From contig CACJQJ010000020.1 of assembly GCA_902595525.1 (NCBI GenBank), positions 1 to 6,109 on the forward strand: a stretch of DNA of 6,109 bases, in the 5' to 3' direction. Positions within the stretch are counted from its first letter, which is position 1; the number at the start of each line of letters is the position of its first letter. Origin of the DNA: an uncultured Alphaproteobacteria bacterium (GTDB taxonomy: Bacteria > Pseudomonadota > Alphaproteobacteria > HIMB59). The translations under genes were made by a program, and so were the position numbers. A model generated the notes under the pieces. The model saw nothing but the letters and a program-made list of their open reading frames with translations. It ran no database searches and had not been told where the DNA came from. This document shows positions 1 to 6,069 of the stretch, piece after piece.

Positions 1-1245
1 TATGAAATTTGTCATTTTACCAATTTCAATAGAAAGATTGGCTAAGCTCAATATTTGACAAGAAAAGGCTTTAGTTGAGGCTACACCAACTTCTTTATCA
101 GCATAAGTAGGTATGGTTACATCAGCCTCTCTTACCATACTACTCTGCAAAGAATTAGTAATGACTATAGAGGAATGTTTGTTTTTTTTGATATATTTTA
201 GAGCCATCAAGGTATCCATGGTTTCACCAGATTGTGAAATAAAAATAAATAAAATTTTTTCGTCTTTATTTATTTTTTTATATCTAAGCTCGGAAGCTAA
301 TTCTGATGAAGTATCTATATTTGTATATTTATTAAAGTAATACTCACCAACTAAACAGGCATGGTATGCAGTACCACATCCAACAAATATTATTTTTTTG
401 TTTAAAATTAAATTTTTAAATTTGCTTTCAAAATCATTAAAAAATTCTTTTACATAATTTTTTTGAGTAGTTTTTATAACTTCAGGCTGCTCATGAATCT
501 CTTTCAACATATAATGTTGATATTTTCCTTTATCATATGGGTTTTGTTTAATTTCATTTTTTTCGAAGAGTATTTTAGCTTTATTTAAACTAGATATTTT
601 AGACTGCTGAATTTTAATAATATCACCATCTTTAAGATGATAAATCTTATCACTATAATCAGATAAAATAGATGAATCTGAGCATATGTAAGAGGAGTTT
701 CTATTATGTGATAAGGCGATTGGACTGCCATTTTTTAATAAGTAAAAACAATTATTTTTTTTTATAAATATAACAAAAGCGTAGTTTCCTTTAATTACAC
801 TTTTAAACACTCTAATAGCTTCATCTGAATTTTTATATTTATTGACTAAATAGGTGAGAAAGTAAAAACTGATTTCAGTATCTGATTGAATATTTTTAGG
901 AATTTCTACAAATCGATTTTGAATTTTTCTATAGTTTTCAATAATACCATTACAAACTAAAGTAAGATCATCATTTGCAAATGGATGAGCATTATTTTTG
1001 CTAACAACTCCATGTGTTGCCCATCTTGTATGACCTATCACACCATAAAAATTTTTATCTGATACATTTTGAGCTTTATTTTTTAGTTCTGATATTTTGC
1101 CGACACTTTTAATGGTTTTTATTCGTTCTTTTGAAAACAAGGAAATGCCAGCAGAGTCATATCCTCTATATTCCAGCTTTTTTAAAATATCTATAGAGTT
1201 ATTCTTTAAAGAAGATGAATTTAAGATACCAACTATACCGCACAT
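1..1245 (-). CDS. glmS: Glutamine--fructose-6-phosphate aminotransferase (isomerizing), N-terminal 415 residues, cut by window edge
   Basis: GlmS converts fructose-6-phosphate and glutamine to glucosamine-6-phosphate and glutamate in the cytoplasm, the first committed step to UDP-GlcNAc. I translated the minus strand from the ATG at 1245-1243; the frame stays open to base 1. The protein begins MCGIVGIL, so Cys2 is the N-terminal nucleophile after Met removal. The class II glutaminase domain (about 2-240) shows YRGYDSAG (residues 26-33), GHTRWATHG (71-79), NGIIENY (99-105) and SDTE (121-124). The linker KGKYQHYMLKEIHEQP (239-254) and the first SIS sugar-isomerase domain follow, with FVGCGTAYH (287-295), ASELRY (317-322), SQSGETMDT (337-345) and GVASTKAFS (387-395). 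The family is about 600 residues, so the second SIS domain and the C-terminal active site lie beyond the left edge. One oddity: the residue before Asn99 is Cys, where E. coli GlmS has His. The start overlaps the glmU stop by one base, so the two are probably one operon. Identification is very secure. Confidence 0.97.
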   Translation of the reverse strand, partial: MCGIVGILNSSSLKNNSIDILKKLEYRGYDSAGISLFSKERIKTIKSVGKISELKNKAQNVSDKNFYGVIGHTRWATHGVVSKNNAHPFANDDLTLVCNGIIENYRKIQNRFVEIPKNIQSDTEISFYFLTYLVNKYKNSDEAIRVFKSVIKGNYAFVIFIKKNNCFYLLKNGSPIALSHNRNSSYICSDSSILSDYSDKIYHLKDGDIIKIQQSKISSLNKAKILFEKNEIKQNPYDKGKYQHYMLKEIHEQPEVIKTTQKNYVKEFFNDFESKFKNLILNKKIIFVGCGTAYHACLVGEYYFNKYTNIDTSSELASELRYKKINKDEKILFIFISQSGETMDTLMALKYIKKNKHSSIVITNSLQSSMVREADVTIPTYADKEVGVASTKAFSCQILSLANLSIEIGKMTNFI

Positions 1246-1247
1246 TA
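1243..1247 (-). other. TAATG stop-start junction of glmU and glmS
   Basis: On the minus strand the glmU stop TAA (1247-1245) and the glmS start ATG (1245-1243) share one A. No Shine-Dalgarno-like purine run precedes the ATG; the preceding bases are A/T-only apart from one C. Translation of glmS is therefore probably by termination-reinitiation coupled to glmU, which would keep the two pathway enzymes in proportion. The overlap is seen in the sequence; the coupling is inferred. Confidence 0.8.
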
Positions 1248-2528
1248 TTTTTTATTGTTAATTTTATTTTTCTGTTTTGATCTAGCTATTGAAAAATGAT
1301 TATTTGGTATTGATTTAGTAATTACAGATCCTGCAGCTATGTATGCTTTATTGCCTATATTAACAGGTGCAATAATAGAAGAATTTGAGCCAATGAAGGT
1401 ATTATTACCTATTTTGCATTTCAGCTTATTTTTTCCATCATAATTACAAGTAATAGTTCCGGCCCCAATATTACTATTTGTTCCTATAGATGAGTCTCCG
1501 ATATAACTTAAATGATTTACTTTTACTCCCTTTGATAATTTTGATTTTTTAATCTCAACAAAATTACCAATTTTTACCTCATCTGCCATAATAACCTCAG
1601 GTCTTATTCTTGCATAAGGGCCAATGGAGCAGTTATTACCTATTGTGGAATTTTCAATATAAGAAAAGGACTTAATAATAGAATTACTTTTGATGCTTAC
1701 ATTTTTTTTTATAACAACATGTGGCTCAATTACTACTCCTGGAGCGATACCAACATTGCTCTCTATATAAACCGTATCAGGATGAATAATTCTAACACCG
1801 CTATCTATTAATTTTTTCTTAATAAAACCTTGAGATAATGTTTCTAATTTATTAAGTTCATTTAAGGTGTTAGCACCTGATATCACTGTGGCTTTATTTA
1901 AAAAAGTAGTCATTTTAAGTTTTTTATTTAAACAGACATTTACTAAATCGGTAATGTAAAATTCATTCTTATTTTTATTTTTTTTTATTAATTTTAAATT
2001 TAATGCAGCTTTTTTTGAAATTAAAAATATGCCAGTATTTATCTCATTGATTAATTTCTCTTCATTTGAACATTCATTTTCTTCAATAATACTAATTAAT
2101 AAATTATTTTTTTTAACTACTCTTCCATATCCTTTTGGGTTTCTTACATTTTGTGTAAGAACTGATAAGTCAACATCATTCTTTACCCCTTTTGAAACAA
2201 AATCAGAGAGTATTTTATAATCGAAAATAGGTGTGTCTGCTAAGGTCAATAAAAAATAATCAAATTTATTATTGTATTTATAAAATTGTTTAAAAGCTCC
2301 ACCAGTACCGTCTATTGGATTTTGAATAAATACTTTTTCATGAATAAAATATTTTTTATTAGCTTTACTTGAGATAATAAAAGTTTTTTTTACTTGTTTA
2401 ATTTTATTTAGTGCATCTAAATTATACTGTATTAACTCTTTACCAGATATTTCATGAAGAAATTTTGGTTTAGGTGACTTAAATCTTTTGCTCTTTCCAG
2501 CAGAAAGAATAATGGCGCATATATTCAT
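1245..2528 (-). CDS. glmU: Bifunctional GlmU: glucosamine-1-phosphate N-acetyltransferase / GlcNAc-1-phosphate uridylyltransferase
   Basis: GlmU acetylates glucosamine-1-phosphate with acetyl-CoA and then transfers UMP from UTP to give UDP-GlcNAc, the last two cytoplasmic steps of the pathway. At 427 residues it is slightly short of E. coli GlmU (456). Residues 1 to about 225 form the nucleotidyltransferase domain: ILSAGKSKRF (7-16) with KPKFLH (20-25), DGTGGA (73-78), LADTP with metal-site Asp98, GYGRVV (133-138), EINTG (162-166), FYITDL (190-195) and Asn220 in GAN. Residues about 245-410 are a left-handed beta-helix of hexapeptide repeats. It retains the acetyltransferase set: RIRP (307-310), EIKKS (325-329), NHLSYIGD (338-345) with catalytic His339, NIGAGTITCNYDG (353-365), Ser381 and Arg416. 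The acetyltransferase half is near-canonical. The uridylyltransferase loops are more divergent: the second Gly of the GxGxRM loop is Ser13, the usual Met after Arg15 is Phe, and the His of GTGHA is Gly77. The ATG at 2528 fits the family start; no Shine-Dalgarno is visible. Confidence 0.96.
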   Translation of the reverse strand: MNICAIILSAGKSKRFKSPKPKFLHEISGKELIQYNLDALNKIKQVKKTFIISSKANKKYFIHEKVFIQNPIDGTGGAFKQFYKYNNKFDYFLLTLADTPIFDYKILSDFVSKGVKNDVDLSVLTQNVRNPKGYGRVVKKNNLLISIIEENECSNEEKLINEINTGIFLISKKAALNLKLIKKNKNKNEFYITDLVNVCLNKKLKMTTFLNKATVISGANTLNELNKLETLSQGFIKKKLIDSGVRIIHPDTVYIESNVGIAPGVVIEPHVVIKKNVSIKSNSIIKSFSYIENSTIGNNCSIGPYARIRPEVIMADEVKIGNFVEIKKSKLSKGVKVNHLSYIGDSSIGTNSNIGAGTITCNYDGKNKLKCKIGNNTFIGSNSSIIAPVNIGNKAYIAAGSVITKSIPNNHFSIARSKQKNKINNKK

Positions 2529-2593
2529 AAAGTTGTAAAATAATATTAATTAATCTTAACTGAATACTAAAAATATATCTAATTATGTAAATT
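2529..2593. promoter_or_regulatory. Divergent intergenic region between glmU and sua5; presumed to hold both promoters
   Basis: These 65 bases separate the minus-strand glmU-glmS pair from the plus-strand sua5-oxidase pair, so promoters for both probably lie here or run slightly into the coding regions. The region is almost entirely A/T. I could not pick a convincing -35/-10 pair on either strand: minus-strand TATTAT (plus ATAATA at 2540-2545) and plus-strand TATATC (2574-2579) resemble -10 boxes, but neither has a good -35 at 16-18 bases. A perfect 10-base palindrome ATTAATTAAT lies at 2545-2554, which may be chance in such sequence. An ATG immediately followed by TAA (2585-2590) precedes the sua5 start in the same frame. 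No Shine-Dalgarno serves either gene, so leaders may be short or leaderless. The regulatory role is inferred from gene orientation. Confidence 0.5.
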
Positions 2594-3532
2594 ATGCCAA
2601 TTATCGTTAAATCAAATTTATCAAAGCAACTTACACATTTCTTAAAGTCTAAACTATTAAAAGATGAATTAGTAGTTTTGCCAACAGAAACTGTTTATGG
2701 GCTAGCTGGTTTAGGAACCAATATTAAAGCAGCAAAAAAAATTTTCTTATTAAAAAAAAGACCTTTGAAAAAAAAATTAATATTTCATTGTTCAAGTTTA
2801 AAAATGGTAGATAAATTTTTCAAGTTAGATGATGAAAATTTAATTTTAGCTAAAGAATTTTGGCCTGGACCTCTTACTCTTGTTTTACAAAGGAAGTCTC
2901 TCGAAATACCCAAATCTCTTACATTAAATAATGAGTGTGCTGTAAGAGTTCCAAATAATAAATTTACACTAAATTTAATTAATAAAGTAGGTAAGCCCCT
3001 TGTAATGCCCTCAGCAAACAAATTTAAACAACTAAGCCCAATCAACAGTGAAATGGTTTTTCAGCAATTTATTGAGACAAATTTATTAATTGTAGATGAT
3101 GGAAAATGTAAAGTTGGTATCGAGTCAACTTTAATTAAAATATCTGATAACAAATTGAACATAATAAGACCAGGGTTTATATCATTAGAAAATGTGAAAA
3201 AAATATTACCCTATATGGTTATTAGTAAATATAACAAAAATTTAAGTTTTCCTGGAACTTCAAAAAAACATTATTCTCCCAAGAAGAAAATATATTTAAA
3301 TGTCAAAAATGCTAAAAAAAAATCTGCATATATAAACTTTGGAGCAAACAAGAGATATCAATTCAAAAATTTAAGTAAGAATAGAAATTTAATTGAAGCT
3401 GCCAAAAATCTTTATCATTTTATTTTTTTAGCAGATAACGACAACCAATATAAAAATATAAGTATCGCACCTATTCCTTATAAGAAAATAGGAATCGCTA
3501 TAAATGATAGATTGCGAAGAGCATCTAAATGA
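2594..3532 (+). CDS. sua5: L-threonylcarbamoyladenylate synthase, Sua5 type (YrdC domain plus Sua5 domain)
   Basis: This enzyme makes threonylcarbamoyl-AMP from threonine, bicarbonate and ATP, the activated donor for N6-threonylcarbamoyladenosine (t6A37) in tRNAs reading ANN codons. The 312 residues match the long Sua5 form rather than the roughly 190-residue TsaC/YrdC form. The YrdC domain (about 10-200) shows LPTETVYGLA (29-38), the KxR element Lys54/Arg56 in KKRP, FWPGPLTLVL (89-98), AVRVPN (116-121), the SxN element Ser140/Asn142 in MPSAN, VGIESTLI (174-181) and IIRPG (190-194). The linker FPGTSKKHYSP (219-229) matches the family PG-x4-HY-x-P signature. The C-terminal Sua5 domain is lysine-rich and diverged, but ends in the typical IGIAINDRLRRA (299-310). 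An in-frame TAA at 2588-2590 means the ATG at 2594 is the most upstream ATG start possible; no Shine-Dalgarno is visible. The stop overlaps the next gene by four bases (ATGA). Identification is secure. Confidence 0.95.
   Translation: MPIIVKSNLSKQLTHFLKSKLLKDELVVLPTETVYGLAGLGTNIKAAKKIFLLKKRPLKKKLIFHCSSLKMVDKFFKLDDENLILAKEFWPGPLTLVLQRKSLEIPKSLTLNNECAVRVPNNKFTLNLINKVGKPLVMPSANKFKQLSPINSEMVFQQFIETNLLIVDDGKCKVGIESTLIKISDNKLNIIRPGFISLENVKKILPYMVISKYNKNLSFPGTSKKHYSPKKKIYLNVKNAKKKSAYINFGANKRYQFKNLSKNRNLIEAAKNLYHFIFLADNDNQYKNISIAPIPYKKIGIAINDRLRRASK
3529..3532 (+). other. ATGA stop-start overlap joining sua5 and the FAD oxidase gene
   Basis: The sua5 stop TGA (3530-3532) lies within the ATGA whose ATG (3529-3531) starts the downstream gene. 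A weak purine run GAAGAG (3516-3521) lies 7 bases upstream of the ATG and may act as a poor ribosome-binding site. This is typical of translational coupling within one transcript; the coupling itself is inferred. Confidence 0.75.
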
Positions 3533-4794
3533 AATTTCCAATAAAAACTATAAGAAGGGGTGGCCAAATAACTGCTTTCCCTAAAAATTCTTTGGAGGTA
3601 TCTAAACTGGTTAAATTTTCTAACAAATATAAATTTCATATTTTACCTATTGGTGGAGAGACTAATAGAGTGGATGGCACAAAACCTCAATTTGAAAAAA
3701 CTATCCTAATAGATTTTAAAAAAATGAATCGTATTGAAGAAGTTGATACTGATAATTTTATAATAACAGCTCAAAGCGGAACATTGTTAAAAACCATACA
3801 AAAAGCAGCAAATAATAAAAAACTTTTATTTCCAGTTAATATTGCGCCAAGTGATAAATGTACAATTGGGGGTAATATATCTACTAATGTTGGGGGTTTG
3901 CAAACCTTAAGATATGGTAACATAGAGGATCATATAAATGGCCTTGAAGTAGTGCTTAGTGATGGAACTATTTTAAATTTTTTAAATAAACTCAAAAAAG
4001 ATAATTTTGGCCCAAAACTGTGGAAGTTATTTTGTGGTTCTGAGGGTGTTTTTGGAATAATTACAAGAGCAAGCTTAAAGTTAATCCCAAAAAAAAAATA
4101 CAATTCTACATATTTAATACAAACAAATAGTTTAAATAAGTCAATTCGATTACTGAAATTTTTAAGAAACAAGTACTTCGATAATTTAACAAGTTTTGAA
4201 ATAATATTTCCAATACCTAGCTCTTATTTATTTAATGAAAGTACACATCACTTCAATTTAATCATAGAGATACAATCTAATGTTACTGGTAATTACAAAA
4301 AAGAATTAAAAAAATACTTAAATTTAAAAGAATTTAAAATTTATAAAATGGAACATAATAAATCAAAATCATGGATATGGAGCAAAAGAGAAGAGTTAGT
4401 ATATAATCAGATAAAATATAACTTTACTGAAAAATTTGATATTTCTTTACCCATTGATAAGTGGTCTGTCTTTATTAAGAAGGTAAATACATTTGTAAAG
4501 GATAATAACATCTTTACTCCTTATTTTTTTGGGCATTTGGGAGATGGTAATTTGCATTGCAATTTTAAAGTACATCCTAATTCAAAAAAGAATTGTGCTT
4601 ACCTATCAAAATTTATTTATGATTTGACTATCCAAAGTGAAGGTAGTGTTGCAGCAGAACACGGTCTTGGTTTGAAAAAAAATTATCTTTTAAAAAAATA
4701 TAAACCTAGTGAAATTTACCTTTTTATTAAAAAATTAAAAAAACACTTAGATCCGAACTCTAGATTAGGCAAAAATAAGTTATTTCAGGCTTAA
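3529..4794 (+). CDS. FAD-binding oxidase/dehydrogenase, GlcD / D-2-hydroxyglutarate dehydrogenase-like
   Basis: This looks like a flavoprotein that oxidises a D-2-hydroxy acid (D-2-hydroxyglutarate, D-lactate or glycolate type), probably passing electrons to a quinone or electron-transfer protein; the substrate is not readable from sequence. The PCMH-type FAD domain (about 15-190) has IGGETNRVDG (41-50), KKMNRIEEVD (64-73), TIGGNISTNVGG (112-123), RYGN (128-131), GLEVVLSDGT (138-147) and GSEGVFGIIT (170-179). The FAD-oxidase C-terminal domain has a KREE element with Arg287, KFDISLP (302-308), GHLGDGNLHCN (335-345) with the metal-binding His336 and His343, and AAEHGLG (375-381) with Glu377-His378. 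At 421 residues it is shorter than the usual 460-490. The FAD loop near residue 42 departs from the usual GGxTxLxGG pattern, and the NPGK motif near the C-terminus is replaced by RLGKNK. The gene starts inside the sua5 stop, a pairing I recall from alphaproteobacteria. The family is confident; the substrate is open. Confidence 0.88.
   Translation: MKFPIKTIRRGGQITAFPKNSLEVSKLVKFSNKYKFHILPIGGETNRVDGTKPQFEKTILIDFKKMNRIEEVDTDNFIITAQSGTLLKTIQKAANNKKLLFPVNIAPSDKCTIGGNISTNVGGLQTLRYGNIEDHINGLEVVLSDGTILNFLNKLKKDNFGPKLWKLFCGSEGVFGIITRASLKLIPKKKYNSTYLIQTNSLNKSIRLLKFLRNKYFDNLTSFEIIFPIPSSYLFNESTHHFNLIIEIQSNVTGNYKKELKKYLNLKEFKIYKMEHNKSKSWIWSKREELVYNQIKYNFTEKFDISLPIDKWSVFIKKVNTFVKDNNIFTPYFFGHLGDGNLHCNFKVHPNSKKNCAYLSKFIYDLTIQSEGSVAAEHGLGLKKNYLLKKYKPSEIYLFIKKLKKHLDPNSRLGKNKLFQA
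4780..4794. other. 15-base convergent 3' overlap of the oxidase and PuuB-like genes
   Basis: The plus-strand stop TAA is at 4792-4794 and the minus-strand stop TAA occupies 4782-4780, so the coding 3' ends interlock with no room for a terminator between them. An AT-rich inverted repeat, AGTTATTT (4778-4785) and AAATAACT (4811-4818) with a 25-base spacer, spans the junction. It has only two G/C pairs and is a poor terminator candidate, so transcripts probably run on into the opposing gene. The overlap is seen; the read-through is inferred. Confidence 0.7.
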
Positions 4795-6069
4795 TTGATC
4801 TTTTAATTTAAAATAACTCATTGCTAAAACTAATAATGGCTTATCAATTACGCCAAAACCAGGAAAGTTTTTATGTCTAAACTTTTCAAATAAGCTCAAA
4901 TTATTGTTCTGATTTGTTATTGTTTCAGCAAGCATTTTTCCAACCATAGTTGTTATGGCTAAACCATGTCCTGAATATCCTTGTGCAAAAAAAATATTAT
5001 TATCAATACTACCGATATGAGGGAATCTGTTTACAGTTATGGCAACGTGCCCACTCCAAGTACACCAAGCTTTGAACTTTTCTAAACCAGGAAGTATCTT
5101 TTTTATACTTTTTTTTAAAGATAATTCCAAATTTATTGGATCTATATTAGAATAACTTACACCTCCACCAAAAATTAAATTATTATTAGAATCCAGTCTA
5201 AAATAATTTAGTACAAATAACATATCTCCCACTGTGATAGGTTTTCGAAAATATTTACTCAATTCTGTATTTGGAATTTCAGTAAATGCTGATACATAAG
5301 TTTTAACAGGCATTATTTTTTTTCTTAAACTTTTATTCAAATTATCAATATATGCATTGCAGCAGATAATTAATTTATCAGATTTAACAGTTAAATTTTT
5401 TTCAGTTTTTATTGTTACTTTTTTTTGAGATTCATATGATATTACTCCTGTATCTTCAAATATTTTACAATTTTTATTTTTTAATAATTCTCTTGCTAAT
5501 CCTAGACAATAATTAAGTGGATGAATTTGACCACACTCTGAGTCATACATTGCAGATTTGTAATAAGGGCTATCAAAATACTGGTCCATTCTATTTTTTG
5601 GTAGATACGTAACTGATTCATAATCAAATTTTGTTTGAAGCCTGTCTACGTATTTTTTTAACTCCTCATCGTGGGATTTACTTACTGCGGCTAAAACATA
5701 ACCCTCGATTAATTCACATTGTATATTTAACTCTTTGATATTTTTTTTTACTTCTCTAACAGCGTCTAATGTGAATTGCCATAATATCTTAATTTCCTCT
5801 TGAGTGTGTTTTTGGCTAGAGTAATTCTCTGAGGAAAAGCCATGTAATAATTGCCCACCATTTCTTCCAGATGCGCCCCAACCAACTTTATTTTTCTCCA
5901 ATATGACTATGTTTAAATCTGGATTTAATTTAGATAAATATAATGCTGATGAAATTCCTGATAAACCTGCTCCAATTATACAAACATCACATTGTAAGCT
6001 CTCATTTAATTTGTTAGTATTAAGGCTGAATGCTTTTGTTCTTACGTAATAATTATCTGAGTAATCCAT
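4780..6069 (-). CDS. FAD-dependent amine oxidoreductase, PuuB/OrdL (gamma-glutamylputrescine oxidase)-like
   Basis: This is a DAO-fold flavoenzyme closely resembling gamma-glutamylputrescine oxidase, which oxidises an N-substituted amine with O2 in putrescine breakdown; the true substrate could be another secondary amine or amino acid. Counting from the ATG at 6069, YY at 7-8 matches the SYY start of PuuB. Next come CDVCIIGAGLSG (27-38) as the Rossmann FAD motif, the ribose-binding acidic Glu58 (ILEKN) and WGASGRNGGQ (64-73). GQIHP (180-184), YFRLDSNNNLIFGGG (289-303), RFPHIG (348-353) and QGYSGHGL (363-370) complete the family pattern. Length is 429 residues, against 426 for E. coli PuuB. 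Alternative in-frame starts are the ATG at 6078 (432 residues) and a TTG at 6087 (435). I prefer 6069 because the leader then matches relatives, but no ribosome-binding site decides it. No signal peptide or membrane segment is seen. No puuA, puuC or puuD partner lies in the window, so the pathway is not confirmed by context. Confidence 0.88.
   Translation of the reverse strand: MDYSDNYYVRTKAFSLNTNKLNESLQCDVCIIGAGLSGISSALYLSKLNPDLNIVILEKNKVGWGASGRNGGQLLHGFSSENYSSQKHTQEEIKILWQFTLDAVREVKKNIKELNIQCELIEGYVLAAVSKSHDEELKKYVDRLQTKFDYESVTYLPKNRMDQYFDSPYYKSAMYDSECGQIHPLNYCLGLARELLKNKNCKIFEDTGVISYESQKKVTIKTEKNLTVKSDKLIICCNAYIDNLNKSLRKKIMPVKTYVSAFTEIPNTELSKYFRKPITVGDMLFVLNYFRLDSNNNLIFGGGVSYSNIDPINLELSLKKSIKKILPGLEKFKAWCTWSGHVAITVNRFPHIGSIDNNIFFAQGYSGHGLAITTMVGKMLAETITNQNNNLSLFEKFRHKNFPGFGVIDKPLLVLAMSYFKLKDQLSLK

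Noticed and set aside
113..340. Open frame on the plus strand, 75 codons
   Set aside because: It lies antisense to the SIS domain of glmS, has no recognisable motif, and arises because the minus-strand gene is open in this register.
1..1245. glmS-type ribozyme or riboswitch control of glmS
   Set aside because: The gene starts inside the glmU stop codon, leaving no leader for a ribozyme, and nothing in the upstream coding sequence suggests one.
2029..2220. Open frame on the plus strand within glmU
   Set aside because: It is antisense to the well-matched uridylyltransferase domain, and its Phe/Ser-rich product is the complement of Lys/Glu/Asn-rich coding sequence.
2545..2554. Palindrome ATTAATTAAT as a possible operator
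   Set aside because: A 10-base A/T palindrome is expected often by chance in DNA of this composition, and no second copy or known regulator motif supports it.
2785..3045. Open frame on the minus strand within sua5
   Set aside because: It is antisense to the conserved YrdC domain and shows no family features.
3930..4172. Open frame on the minus strand within the FAD oxidase gene
   Set aside because: It is antisense to the conserved FAD-binding domain, and its hydrophobic stretches are the complement of A-rich lysine codons.
4778..4818. Inverted repeat as a bidirectional intrinsic terminator
   Set aside because: The 8-base arms contain only two G/C pairs and are separated by 25 bases, so the hairpin would be too weak, and there is no clean stem followed by a U tract.
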